From a virus, in IMG/VR virus record IMGVR_UViG_3300024255_000110, positions 1 through 29,000 of that record: a stretch of DNA of 29,000 nt; one strand, given 5' to 3'. This document shows positions 1-9,197 of this stretch, piece by piece. The notes under the pieces were generated by a model. It had not been told where the DNA came from, searched no databases, and saw only the letters and a list, made by a program, of their open reading frames with translations. Made by a program: the position numbers and the translations under genes. Each line of letters starts with the position of its first letter. Within the stretch, counting starts at the first letter, position 1.

Positions 1-378
1 AAGACTGAGAGCTCCAACATGAGTTGAGTCAATCGCATCAGTAGCAATAATAATACCTGTGACAGCATCAAGCTGAAGCTTTAATGTACCTACTGATCTT
101 GCTTGAATGGCATTTGAATCAACTGCTAAATCCCCAAGATTAATTGAATCTACTGGAAAATATAAACCGTAAAAAGAATCTAAGTTTGAATCAATCATAC
201 GATTGATTTCAGCAGAGTCCTTAGAGTTAAGGTTGATTTCGTTAATAGCTTCAACGAGGTCAGAGTCTGCATCTGTTGCAAGCTCGTCAAGATCGCCAAA
301 GTAATTACTTAACGTATTGGTTTTGGTGCGCCAATCATCTACGAGATCATCAATTTCAATTTTAATTCTACGTGCCAT
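1..378 (-). CDS. Tail-fibre-like virion protein, N-terminal part (runs off the window)
   Basis: The frame is open from an ATG at 376-378 to the window edge (126 codons, no stop), so only the N-terminus is seen. It begins MARRIKIEIDDLVDDWRTKT and continues with a stretch of the type DL..AINEIN, common near the N-termini of phage fibre and other virion proteins. Asp and Ser are frequent, as in the other structural proteins of this operon. Its start overlaps the end of the upstream 76-residue gene by 11 bases, and a perfect late promoter lies about 60 bases upstream inside that gene. This suggests a late virion protein, possibly a fibre or baseplate-attached component. The family cannot be named from the N-terminus alone. 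Confidence 0.7.
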   Translation of the reverse strand, partial: MARRIKIEIDDLVDDWRTKTNTLSNYFGDLDELATDADSDLVEAINEINLNSKDSAEINRMIDSNLDSFYGLYFPVDSINLGDLAVDSNAIQARSVGTLKLQLDAVTGIIIATDAIDSTHVGALSL

Positions 379-598
379 TTTTATCTACCAATATTTTGAG
401 CAAATTTTTTATCTCACCTATTTCATTCTTTAAGTTATTTATATCATTTTCCATTTGTTTTTTTTTCTTCTTAGCAGCCCTGGCAACGTTACCATCTTCA
501 CTTTTAGATCTAACAATAGCATTAGATCTCATATCTCTTTTCCAGCCAGGATGACCTTCAATGTCAACAAATCTTCCAAATTTATTTTCTGCGTTCAT
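368..598 (-). CDS. Small conserved-type protein with basic patch and C-terminal coiled coil
   Basis: A 76-residue protein whose start codon overlaps the stop of the giant virion gene by one base (TAATG), so it is probably translationally coupled. The N-terminal half has a pattern of the form GHPGWKRDMRSNAIV, which I associate with small proteins of marine T4-like phages. A run of lysines (KKKKK) follows, then a heptad-like segment from about residue 48 to 70 (I..L..EI..I..LL..L) that looks like a short coiled coil. The function is unknown. Its place between two virion genes suggests a structural or assembly role, which is inference only. Confidence 0.65.
   Translation of the reverse strand: MNAENKFGRFVDIEGHPGWKRDMRSNAIVRSKSEDGNVARAAKKKKKQMENDINNLKNEIGEIKNLLKILVDKNGT
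436..443 (-). promoter_or_regulatory. T4-type late promoter (TATAAATA)
   Basis: The minus strand reads exactly TATAAATA, the T4 late-promoter -10 element. It lies inside the 76-residue gene and about 58 bases upstream of the ATG of the partial fibre-like gene, so it could give that gene extra late transcription. There is no separate -35, as expected for promoters read by the gp55/gp33 sliding-clamp system. Confidence 0.55.
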
Positions 599-3500
599 TA
601 TGCGCTCAGTGCTATCACTCTTAAATCAGTAAATTGAGGAACCAACGCATTGTTAGAACTGTTCATAACAATCTTAAGCATAAACTTCGAGAATGGTGTT
701 GATAGTCCGTCTTCTCCACCCACTAAATATTCATAATCTCTAAAGATTGAAGGATTTTCATCTGTTGGTTGATCAACTTCTTTTATAACTTCTGTCCAGG
801 CAGTATCCGAAAATAGTATATCTTCACCAATTGCTTTATAGTAAACTCTAAAGCTAGAGGCTGAAGGCCGGTTAGCTGCTAGCAAAATTTTAAGGCCAAT
901 GGCATCATTTTCTAGAGTTACTGGTCTAGTAATATGCTTAGCAAGAGACGTTCCGTTTTGAGTGTTAGTTTCATCAACATACGTTATAGGATTATTTCTA
1001 TCAGCAGAATCACCATATTGGCTTTGGAAATCAATTCTATTATGAATTGTCCACATAGAAGCTCGTTGCATATCAATCACTGGAGAAACATCAGGACTTT
1101 GTGATAACATATTTAGTTTTAGTGTTATAGCTTTTTCAAGTCCTAGGTTATTAACTCTTTGTTCTTTAGAAGGAATAATTTGAGGAACGTTAAAGTAATT
1201 GTTTTCTCTTCCTGCCAAAGTTAAATATGTAGTTGCCTTTGTGTATTTTGTTTCATTACCAGCAATAGACCGTCCTGTAGTAAATCTACCGGTAGGTGTA
1301 ATCCTAGTAGAAGTAGGCACCAGAGTATCGATAGCTGGAACAACTTGTTCAAATAGTTGCTGTTTTGACATTGCTACTAAGTTGTTACCAATAATTTCAC
1401 TATTGGTTGCATCTGAATCAAAGTCTACTTTGAAGAAATCATTATCTGCACTATCGACTGCGCGGATACCCATAATAGAAGAACCTAAGATTCCTGCGTA
1501 TCTAGCAGATGAGTCAAGTCCGGTGATCATAACCTGATCACCATCAGTAAACCCATGATCAGGGTGGAATACTATAGCTGCTGGTGACCCACTAGTTACA
1601 TCAATAGGATCAGTTGTTAAAAGGTTTATTGATGGATCTGCATTTTCCAATATTGCTTCAGCTGTTGAATGTCTAAATCTAGCTGTGTGCAATTCAAACG
1701 CCATATCAATTGTTTGATCTGGTTCCCAAATAAATGAGTTTTGAGATTTGAAAAATGAACCTAGTGTTGGTTGTTGTGTAATTCTTCTTTCAGTAGATCC
1801 AAGAATAAATTCACCTGTTTTACCAATGTAAACGTTATATTCAATTGTTTCAGCTTTTAGAACAAATGCATATTCAGTATACGAATTCAGGTAAATAGGC
1901 TCATCAAATTCAAAGTAGGTAATAGCAGTACCATCAGCAGATATATTCACATCAGCCGGATCCTTAAATACTACACCTCCCGGCAGTACTTGGTATGCCG
2001 CAGGAGCACCTTCAACAGCAGGCCTTAGTTCTAGTTGAACCGGAACAATTGGATCTTTTGAAGCAAATCTTATACCAACCTTTGTACAGAAAATACCATC
2101 TGGCCTTGGAACATAGAATGTTTGAGCGATAGGATCACCACCGCCGCCACCATCACCACCTTGGTTGCCGTCATCAGGTGGATCTGGAATTCTTCTTACA
2201 GATCTTGCAGTACGTGTATCAGTTCTAATATTTAAGCTTCTTGTTGATCTAATAGTTTGTTGTCTAGTTTCAAGAATACCGTTTGCCTCATATGAAGCAA
2301 ATGCTCTTGAAGTAGAATCTGCAGGCTTTGGAACTGTAATGTCCAAAAGCATAAACTCTCTTCTACCTGTTCTAAATTTTTGAACGCCATTAGGAAGGAA
2401 GAAAGATCCTTCAATTTTACCAGTCTCATCTGTAATAAGAGTAGACTTACCTTCAGGATGCTCAGTTGCATTATTGTGTCTAGACCCAAATTGAGTAGGA
2501 TCATCTGAAGTTCTTTGGAATGTTTCTTCTCTTACCCATTGAGAAATATCTTTTTCATCAAAGTAAGGGAATAGTCTTGTTTCCGGTTTTAAGCCTTCAG
2601 CCTTAAAATAAATTTTCCTAGATCTCATAAACGGAATAACTGCAACATCTAAAACTCTATCGCCAATAACTTCACGAATAGTTTCACCTTGAACAATTCT
2701 AGTAACTGAAGTCGTAGTTGTAGTGGTTATAGTACGACCGCTTTGACTAGATCCTGACGAAACTGAACGACCTAGTTGTCTACCAGCAAGATTAGAAAGA
2801 TCTGTTCCACCCCACTGCCATTCCCAGTTATTCCAAAGATTTTGCTGTGCAGGATTAAGTCTGAATCCTCCATCTACAATTCTTGGTGGTACTCTTTTTA
2901 CTTCACGCCAATCGTCTGATTGTGGTGAAAGAAGAACTCGACCTGTATGAGTAATAACTGCAAACGGGTTAACGTTAATTGTACCAGAATATAAAGGCTG
3001 ATCAATAAACTTTAGATCATCATATTTAATATAAACGTTATCGCCTTTTTTAATTGTATTGGTTGACTTATCTGAGTCATAAACAAAACCGATTTGATCT
3101 TCATTAAACGAAGGTCTAACTATTCCTTCTCTTGGATCAATCGCTGCAGCGTATTCTGGATTATTAACTGCTGATGCTAATTGATCAGAAAAGTTATCAA
3201 CTAAAAATCCAGCTTTAGTTCTATCAGCACCTGTTGAATCAAAAACACTAAATGTTCTTAGATTTGTTTCTAAAGCATTAAGCGTAGCTATTTCTTCTAA
3301 TTGATCGATACGAGTTTCAAGTTTACCAATGTCTGCCATTGTAAATACTTTTGTCTCAATAAGATCAGTGTCAGTGTCTGAATCATTTAGAGTAAAAGGA
3401 TTTAGCTTAAGCTTATAAAGCTCTAATGAATTTTCTGGTGTTTCTGGAAATCTTGGTGAAAGATCTGATTGACCAGGAATGATTTCAATCATTCCAGTTT

Positions 3501-5781
3501 CTTTGATAATGAGTTTATCATATCTTGGCATATAAGTTTCTTGATCAAATCTAATCAAAGAGTTAGGCTTTGGTAGCTCGTTAATACGAGCAGTACCACC
3601 AGCAAAGTCAGTTCCATCATCAGTCAATCGAGGACGGAAGTCTAATACATCTCTTAAATTAACTATAGTTCCATTTGACAATTCGTGGTTTGGAATGTCA
3701 GCATAATCTACTTGTCCAGTATATGAGTTAACTGCAAAGAAATCGCCAGATGCACCATGTGTAAAATATGAAAATGAGCAGAAAACGTTACCAGCAGGTT
3801 CCGCCGCACCTTGCTTAAGAATTAGTCTAGCTGGCGCATAAAAATTGTCTCTTTGTCCATTGTCAACAATAAATCTACTTGAAATATCTGTGCCATCAGA
3901 TTCACCATCAGCAACAAGCAATACCTTAAACAAATCTGGTTTTTCAAGATTTAGAGCAAGAACTCCAGCACCTGTACCATCTGAATCCAATGTAGTTCTA
4001 ATAAAGGTTCCATTGGTTGCTAAACCCTTTGGTCCAGTTGTAGGAGGAGAATTTAGAGTTTTAGATCTAACAGTACCTTGAGATTTATCAACTTTAGTTA
4101 ATAACTCAAAGTTTGTTGTTGTTGGTCCGCCTGAAATATTAATAGTTGCTGTGCCAGTACCAGTGATAGTCACATCATTATTAGTAAGCATTTTACCACT
4201 TGAATCAAGAGTAAAAATCCACTCAGATGGAGAAGCGAAAGTTTCACCTGATGCTGTTAACGTAAGTGTTTCTGATCCAGAAAAGTCAAACTGTCCAGTA
4301 AAGTATCTTTGTACTTCAAGACTAATATCTGTAATTTGCTTAGGTCGACTATTTGGAAGAGGGAATAGAAGATTATTATTAATAGCTCCTTTAAGTTCAG
4401 TTTCACCTCGTGTTTGCTTAACGTTAACATAGTCTGAAGTTGAGCCACCAATTGATTTGACATCACGAAATGATTTATCGCTATTCATTGAAATATCAAA
4501 AAGATAGTACTTATAATCTGCACCATCTTCTTCAATATATCTTGCTCTTGCAGTACCGATTGTTGTGCCTAAGTGATTAGCAGAATCTCTTAAATTTCTA
4601 GTTTGATAGGCGTTTAGATTAGGAAGCCTCTTAAACATCACCTCTAGTCTTGGATCGTTTGTTGAGTCAAGTTCAACATAGTTGCCAAAGTTTGCAGCAA
4701 CAACCTGGTTATTAAGATCAGTAGTTTCTTGTGCTTTATCAATAGTAATTGTTTTAGGAATCATGCTTTCAGCACGATAGCCATTAACATAAGCCACACC
4801 AGCAGAAATATCTACATCAAGTTTAGTGTTATCAGAATCATTCTCGTCAAATTTAACTCTAAACTGCTTAGCACTAAAGTTACCATTTGTTTCATATGCT
4901 CTTTGTGAAACATAATCTGCAATTTTTGCATATTGATTTGTTCCATTTGCAAATTCAGAAACGGAACTATTAATTACATTAGCATAAAAAACAAAATTTT
5001 CATCAGAATCAACATTGGCTTTGTCAATTAACTCTAGTCTAATTCTATATCGATCAGCACCTGCTGCTGCCTTATTAGGAATTGATCCTTGATTATCATA
5101 TAAAGCTTCATTGTCTGAAGCTTTTACAATATCTTGAATTACCTTGAATCCAACAGTCGCTGTTACATTATTGCTGTATTTTGAAAGAATGATTGATTGG
5201 TCTTCAAAGAAAACGAAGTGGCCTTGTACAAAGAATGATCCGGTATTAACAGAAGCTCGGGTACCCATACCTGATGACGGATTAGCAACAGTGTTTGTTG
5301 TTTGAACTGTAAGAGTAAATCCTCCTCCAGAAATTTCCTCACCAGGAGTAAATCTAATAGGACTAGTAGATGAAGTTCCTGTTGAAGTTTTAGTGTATCT
5401 AAGATATAGTGTTGCAGGATCGACTGAACCCGCGGCAACAGCTTCAATGACTACAGCTTTAACTCCTGAAGTTGCTCCTGTAAATTCTATGTTATTATAA
5501 TCGTTAGGGTCTGTTCTAAAAATATTTACAGAAGTATCTAGCTTAATAAACTCGTATTCTTTGTTAACAGTAATTCCACCTGGATTTACTGCAGCACCTT
5601 CTTTGAAAATGTTTCGAGCAAACATTTCAATTTCTCTTTGTATAATAGTCTGCATTTGCGTAAGCTCTCTAGCTTGCAATGCTCGACCCGAGTTAAAGAG
5701 AATACGATGATAGTTATCGCTATCTCTGAAATCGTCTCTATATGTATCCGAAAATATTTTTTTCGTAAAATCAACAGCCAT
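598..5781 (-). CDS. Giant DUF4815-type virion structural protein (1727 aa)
   Basis: The N-terminus contains a pattern of the type YHRILFNSGRALQARELTQM followed by Q..I..E....IFKEGA, the signature I associate with DUF4815 virion proteins of marine T4-like phages. The rest is beta-rich and acidic, with many DSD/DTD motifs. A low-complexity segment around residues 1010-1020 has a run of six Thr, and a Gly-rich linker (GGDGGGGGDP) lies near residue 1210. These may be hinges between modules. No membrane segment or catalytic motif stands out. It starts 15 bases after gp8 ends, which puts it in the wedge operon. Likely roles are a peripheral baseplate component or fibre/adhesin base. Large size and modularity would fit host recognition, but this is not shown. 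Confidence 0.85.
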   Translation of the reverse strand: MAVDFTKKIFSDTYRDDFRDSDNYHRILFNSGRALQARELTQMQTIIQREIEMFARNIFKEGAAVNPGGITVNKEYEFIKLDTSVNIFRTDPNDYNNIEFTGATSGVKAVVIEAVAAGSVDPATLYLRYTKTSTGTSSTSPIRFTPGEEISGGGFTLTVQTTNTVANPSSGMGTRASVNTGSFFVQGHFVFFEDQSIILSKYSNNVTATVGFKVIQDIVKASDNEALYDNQGSIPNKAAAGADRYRIRLELIDKANVDSDENFVFYANVINSSVSEFANGTNQYAKIADYVSQRAYETNGNFSAKQFRVKFDENDSDNTKLDVDISAGVAYVNGYRAESMIPKTITIDKAQETTDLNNQVVAANFGNYVELDSTNDPRLEVMFKRLPNLNAYQTRNLRDSANHLGTTIGTARARYIEEDGADYKYYLFDISMNSDKSFRDVKSIGGSTSDYVNVKQTRGETELKGAINNNLLFPLPNSRPKQITDISLEVQRYFTGQFDFSGSETLTLTASGETFASPSEWIFTLDSSGKMLTNNDVTITGTGTATINISGGPTTTNFELLTKVDKSQGTVRSKTLNSPPTTGPKGLATNGTFIRTTLDSDGTGAGVLALNLEKPDLFKVLLVADGESDGTDISSRFIVDNGQRDNFYAPARLILKQGAAEPAGNVFCSFSYFTHGASGDFFAVNSYTGQVDYADIPNHELSNGTIVNLRDVLDFRPRLTDDGTDFAGGTARINELPKPNSLIRFDQETYMPRYDKLIIKETGMIEIIPGQSDLSPRFPETPENSLELYKLKLNPFTLNDSDTDTDLIETKVFTMADIGKLETRIDQLEEIATLNALETNLRTFSVFDSTGADRTKAGFLVDNFSDQLASAVNNPEYAAAIDPREGIVRPSFNEDQIGFVYDSDKSTNTIKKGDNVYIKYDDLKFIDQPLYSGTINVNPFAVITHTGRVLLSPQSDDWREVKRVPPRIVDGGFRLNPAQQNLWNNWEWQWGGTDLSNLAGRQLGRSVSSGSSQSGRTITTTTTTSVTRIVQGETIREVIGDRVLDVAVIPFMRSRKIYFKAEGLKPETRLFPYFDEKDISQWVREETFQRTSDDPTQFGSRHNNATEHPEGKSTLITDETGKIEGSFFLPNGVQKFRTGRREFMLLDITVPKPADSTSRAFASYEANGILETRQQTIRSTRSLNIRTDTRTARSVRRIPDPPDDGNQGGDGGGGGDPIAQTFYVPRPDGIFCTKVGIRFASKDPIVPVQLELRPAVEGAPAAYQVLPGGVVFKDPADVNISADGTAITYFEFDEPIYLNSYTEYAFVLKAETIEYNVYIGKTGEFILGSTERRITQQPTLGSFFKSQNSFIWEPDQTIDMAFELHTARFRHSTAEAILENADPSINLLTTDPIDVTSGSPAAIVFHPDHGFTDGDQVMITGLDSSARYAGILGSSIMGIRAVDSADNDFFKVDFDSDATNSEIIGNNLVAMSKQQLFEQVVPAIDTLVPTSTRITPTGRFTTGRSIAGNETKYTKATTYLTLAGRENNYFNVPQIIPSKEQRVNNLGLEKAITLKLNMLSQSPDVSPVIDMQRASMWTIHNRIDFQSQYGDSADRNNPITYVDETNTQNGTSLAKHITRPVTLENDAIGLKILLAANRPSASSFRVYYKAIGEDILFSDTAWTEVIKEVDQPTDENPSIFRDYEYLVGGEDGLSTPFSKFMLKIVMNSSNNALVPQFTDLRVIALSA

Positions 5782-5796
5782 CTTATTTTTTACCTA

Positions 5797-7197
5797 TTAG
5801 AGTTGAATCACAACTTTAATGTCCTCTGTTTGGTCATTAGACCTTTCAATTGGTGATCTATTATCAATATATAGTAACTCCCCTGAAAAGGGATTTACGT
5901 CTGGGAATCTATATGCAAATGTATCAGAATCAGTAGCAGCGTTTTCAATAATGCCATCTCCATTACCATTTTGTTCAGTGAGGACTTCTCCTTCTTGGAA
6001 AACTCCAAAGCCGGTTACTTCTGATTGATGGTAATAAATTCTACTTGAATCTACAAAATCAACTAAACCTTTAGCTGAGGATGAGGCTCCAAGGATTGTT
6101 CTATCAACAGTAAATGGTGTTGATACAGTTGAAAGTTTTAGATAATTCAACGTGTTTCCAACATCTGCAACGTATAGTGGTCCATCTCCACCAGCACTAT
6201 CTGCTTCGACATTTTTAAGCAATAGTGTTTGTCTAAAGTCGTTACCAACTTTTAGAATATCATTTTCATCGCCAGCAATTCTTGAGTTAAACATTAATGA
6301 AAATGATCTTAAGTCTTCTCTTGGATCTGCACCAACGCCAGCGGCTGGTCCAAAGACTGCTCTAGCAGTAGCACCTGTACCACCGCCACCATTAATTGCA
6401 ATATCGGCTCTAGTGTATCCGGATCCAAATGCATGTCCTGTTTTAGAACCTGATCCGGAATCATTCATTTCAATTTTAGTTACTATTCCATTTGAAACTG
6501 TAGCTGTCGCAGCAGCCTGCTTGCCAGAGTTATCTCCTGTAATTTGTATTGTAGGAGTTCCTGTGTATCCACTGCCAGCACTTAATAACTGTATAGAAAT
6601 AATTTCTCCCTGAGTTGCTGCTTCTTGCACAAGTCTTTGGTTAACCTGCAAAGCAGATAATCCTGGAGTTCCTGCTGAATCATTAACTTTAGTTACAGGA
6701 ATGAAATTTGCTGAAGTAAATTTAGTACCATCAAGCGCACCGATAGTGTATAAGTATTTCCAAATGTAACCATCCGCAGTCGAAATTGGTCTAGAATTTG
6801 TACCGGTTGGTTTAACTGTTGATGTCACTGACGATCCAGCTGCGTTTCGACCTGGTTGAATACACATATACACAGAGTTTTCATCTGTAAGAACATAATA
6901 TGGATTGGTTGGATATGCAGCATACGCATCATCAAATGCGCTGTAAATAGTACCAGACGACCAGTTATGCCGAGGAACAACAAAGGAAACTGTTTCAGCA
7001 GTCTTTACTGCTTGCATTCCTAAGCGTGCATTTCTTTCATCTCTTTGAGACTTAATTGGTGTAGGTGCAGCATCGGATGAATCCCAAGGTTCAGATCTTC
7101 CAATCCCAACATAATAGTTGTTACTAGAGTCTAACACATCATCAAATAAATGATTAATGAATTGTCTTTTAAGTCTATCTGTAATAATCGCAGCCAT
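5797..7197 (-). CDS. 8: Baseplate wedge subunit gp8
   Basis: A 466-residue homologue of T4 gp8 (334 aa), a baseplate wedge component. Motifs shared with T4 gp8, from memory, are GRSEPW near residue 33, a (V/I)(V/I)PR..W motif near 75, DGY(I/V)W.YL near 140, and the C-terminal GE.(L/I)Y..NR.PI....DQTE.I.......F/L. The extra length relative to T4 lies mainly in the middle (about residues 200-285). There a Gly-rich beta segment has two copies of a GSGYT-type motif and a GGGGTGATARAV motif, like the short beta repeats of many marine phage virion proteins. It sits nine bases after the gp10-like gene. Confidence 0.88.
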   Translation of the reverse strand: MAAIITDRLKRQFINHLFDDVLDSSNNYYVGIGRSEPWDSSDAAPTPIKSQRDERNARLGMQAVKTAETVSFVVPRHNWSSGTIYSAFDDAYAAYPTNPYYVLTDENSVYMCIQPGRNAAGSSVTSTVKPTGTNSRPISTADGYIWKYLYTIGALDGTKFTSANFIPVTKVNDSAGTPGLSALQVNQRLVQEAATQGEIISIQLLSAGSGYTGTPTIQITGDNSGKQAAATATVSNGIVTKIEMNDSGSGSKTGHAFGSGYTRADIAINGGGGTGATARAVFGPAAGVGADPREDLRSFSLMFNSRIAGDENDILKVGNDFRQTLLLKNVEADSAGGDGPLYVADVGNTLNYLKLSTVSTPFTVDRTILGASSSAKGLVDFVDSSRIYYHQSEVTGFGVFQEGEVLTEQNGNGDGIIENAATDSDTFAYRFPDVNPFSGELLYIDNRSPIERSNDQTEDIKVVIQL

Positions 7198-7205
7198 GTT
7201 TTATC

Positions 7206-8192
7206 CTATACTACCGTAGCACCGTATTGGCCAATAATCTGCCAATTGGTATTATCCCAAATTAAAATGCAACCATCGTTTTGGTCCAATACAATATCAG
7301 CGCCTGCACCGAATGAGGTAGGTGTGATAGTTGCTATACCAGCACCTTTGTTTGTAAAAATCTTTTGTTCTCCAACAGTGGTTCCATCTGCTAGACCAAT
7401 TGCTGAAGCAGTTCCTATATTAATAATTACATAAGAAGTTGCACTTGGTGCAGTACCAGCAGAAGTCATTTCAGTAACAGTTGTAGCAATCTTTTGTACT
7501 TCAACTGATCCTAAGCCTTTAGGTGAAAGCTTTAAGTTAATATTTGTATCGCTTCCTGACGCAGCTAGTTCAGGTTTTCCTGCAGTTGCAGCATTACTTA
7601 GTGTGACTTCATTTACTGCTGATGCTGTAGCCGTTATCTTTAATAGCTCAGCGCCGTTAACATCATTTATTTTTCCAGTAATAGCTGGGTTGTTAATTGT
7701 TGCAGAATCTAAAGTTTTATTTTCTAAAGTTTGTGTAGACTTCAAAAATGTAAATGTATCACTATCAGTAAGTGAAGGGATGTTAACATTATGATTTGAT
7801 GTTAGTGAACCTGCTTTAAGAATATATTGATGAGAGGAATCTAAATCATGAATTTGAGGTGCACCAAGAATTGGAGAAATAAGAGTTTTATTAATTATTG
7901 TTTGAGTTGCAGAATCAGTAATAATTTCACCATCTGCATTAGGTAACCTAATTGTTCTATCAGAATCCGGATCAACTGCTTTTAGTGTAGTTTCAAAGTT
8001 ATCATCAGTAGTGCCTTCAAACTGAATACCGTTTGCTGTAACAGATAACTCACCTGACAATAAATCAGAATCTCCACCAAGCTTTTGGTAAAGTTCTACA
8101 AAGTTCGAATTAATTTTAGTGGCAGCTGCTCGGAGTGTATCTCCTGTACCGTCATTTGCGGTACTGCCAGTGCCTAAGTTTTGCCGTGCCAT
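7206..8192 (-). CDS. gp10/gp9-type baseplate wedge or fibre-connector protein
   Basis: A 328-residue protein. Residues about 5-40 (NLGTGSTANDGTGDTLR..A.KINSNF.ELY..LG) match the N-terminal motif of T4 gp10 (DDGTGDYLRKGGIKINENFDELY) and, more weakly, gp9. In T4 this region helps trimerisation and wedge attachment. The rest consists of repeated beta segments (QTIINKTLISPIL, QTLENKTLDSATI) typical of fibre shafts. The C-terminal domain of about 90 residues ends in D.CI.IWDNTNWQIIG, reminiscent of the small beta domain after the gp10 N-terminus. It is much shorter than T4 gp10 (602 aa), so tail-pin domains are missing or replaced. It has its own late promoter at 8221-8228. Confidence 0.75.
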   Translation of the reverse strand: MARQNLGTGSTANDGTGDTLRAAATKINSNFVELYQKLGGDSDLLSGELSVTANGIQFEGTTDDNFETTLKAVDPDSDRTIRLPNADGEIITDSATQTIINKTLISPILGAPQIHDLDSSHQYILKAGSLTSNHNVNIPSLTDSDTFTFLKSTQTLENKTLDSATINNPAITGKINDVNGAELLKITATASAVNEVTLSNAATAGKPELAASGSDTNINLKLSPKGLGSVEVQKIATTVTEMTSAGTAPSATSYVIINIGTASAIGLADGTTVGEQKIFTNKGAGIATITPTSFGAGADIVLDQNDGCILIWDNTNWQIIGQYGATVV

Positions 8193-8220
8193 TCAATCAC
8201 CTATTGAAAATTCTTATTGT

Positions 8221-8228
8221 TATTTATA
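8221..8228 (-). promoter_or_regulatory. T4-type late promoter (TATAAATA)
   Basis: Exact TATAAATA on the minus strand. It is placed directly after the stop codon of the 322-residue wedge-associated gene and 29 bases before the ATG of the gp10-like gene. It restarts late transcription inside the wedge operon. Confidence 0.75.
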
Positions 8229-9197
8229 TCAACTATCATACAGTTCGAAGCGATCAAGATCCATTGTTTCAATCGCATTGGATATTTTAATTAATCCAGG
8301 AGTTCTTCCTGTATCTTCATCTAATGTTGGAGAGTTAACGTCCAAAATACCGTCAGTTCCAGGTGCAAAGTTTCCATAAGAATTTATAAGCTCTTGAATA
8401 GACATATTTGAATATCTATTAATCTGTACAAACCTTGCTCTAGTCACATCGCTATCTCCGTCAATACCATCTTCAAATTCACCGACTACTTCATGGAATG
8501 CTTGTGGAGCATCCAATGTTGCAAACGCTTCGCTTGTTCTTGCCAATGAGGCAGAATCAATAAGCACAACTGTTGGTTGTGTTCCATTAACATCAAATAT
8601 GGATTGCGCCTGCAATTCAAGTGAAACTTCACCTCCAAGAAAAAATCCTGCAGGGTGTACAAACCTTCTATATAATTCTTTCCATCTAATAATTGGAACA
8701 GAAGATTTAATTAACACAGAAAAAATTTGATATAATCCTGCGTTTTGTATATATTTAAGAGATTCAGCACCAATTAAAGAATCATCTATTCTAAACATTT
8801 GTTCTTTTGGAAATTGAATTTCTACTGTTTCATTAAAAAATGCTCTAAAAAAACCTTCGGCAGAATATAAGCTACCTTTAACTCTAAAAAAGTTAGCAAA
8901 GTTTCTTAATGCTTCTCGCGAATCTGCAAAGTATGAAGCTGATGCGCCTTGAGCAATTTCTGCAAATATTTGATCTAACTGTTTAGCAGAAGAAGATTCA
9001 ATATCTCTAATCGCGTATAAGTCTTTAAGAGAATCTGTAAGCTCATCTGAATCCATAAATGAGTAATAAGCATTCATGAATTTTATAAGATTAGGATAAT
9101 CTCTTTGAAAATATTCTGGCAATACTTGTTCAACCACGTCTGTATGGAAAACAAGATTACGTCTATTAAAAAATACTTCTTCTGTTTGTGTTGTCAT
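8229..9197 (-). CDS. Baseplate wedge-associated protein (gp7 position)
   Basis: A 322-residue protein whose start overlaps the gp6 stop by one base. The N-terminal region has VLPEYFQRDYPNLIKFMNAYYSFM, a pattern (P.F...YP.LI.F...YY.F) shared by baseplate-associated proteins of marine T4-like phages. Helical sequence follows with FANFFRVKGSLYSAEGFFRAFF. The middle carries aromatic and Arg-rich segments (WKELYRRFVHPAGFFLGG). By order it sits where T4 has gene 7 (after gene 6), but it is about a third of T4 gp7 length (1032 aa) and I cannot show homology by eye. A wedge role is inferred from position and operon. Confidence 0.7.
   Translation of the reverse strand: MTTQTEEVFFNRRNLVFHTDVVEQVLPEYFQRDYPNLIKFMNAYYSFMDSDELTDSLKDLYAIRDIESSSAKQLDQIFAEIAQGASASYFADSREALRNFANFFRVKGSLYSAEGFFRAFFNETVEIQFPKEQMFRIDDSLIGAESLKYIQNAGLYQIFSVLIKSSVPIIRWKELYRRFVHPAGFFLGGEVSLELQAQSIFDVNGTQPTVVLIDSASLARTSEAFATLDAPQAFHEVVGEFEDGIDGDSDVTRARFVQINRYSNMSIQELINSYGNFAPGTDGILDVNSPTLDEDTGRTPGLIKISNAIETMDLDRFELYDS

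Noticed and set aside
6152-6613. 153-codon plus-strand frame inside gp8
   Set aside because: Shadow of the Gly-rich gp8 insert; Pro-rich, no supporting start signals, and antisense to a confident gene.
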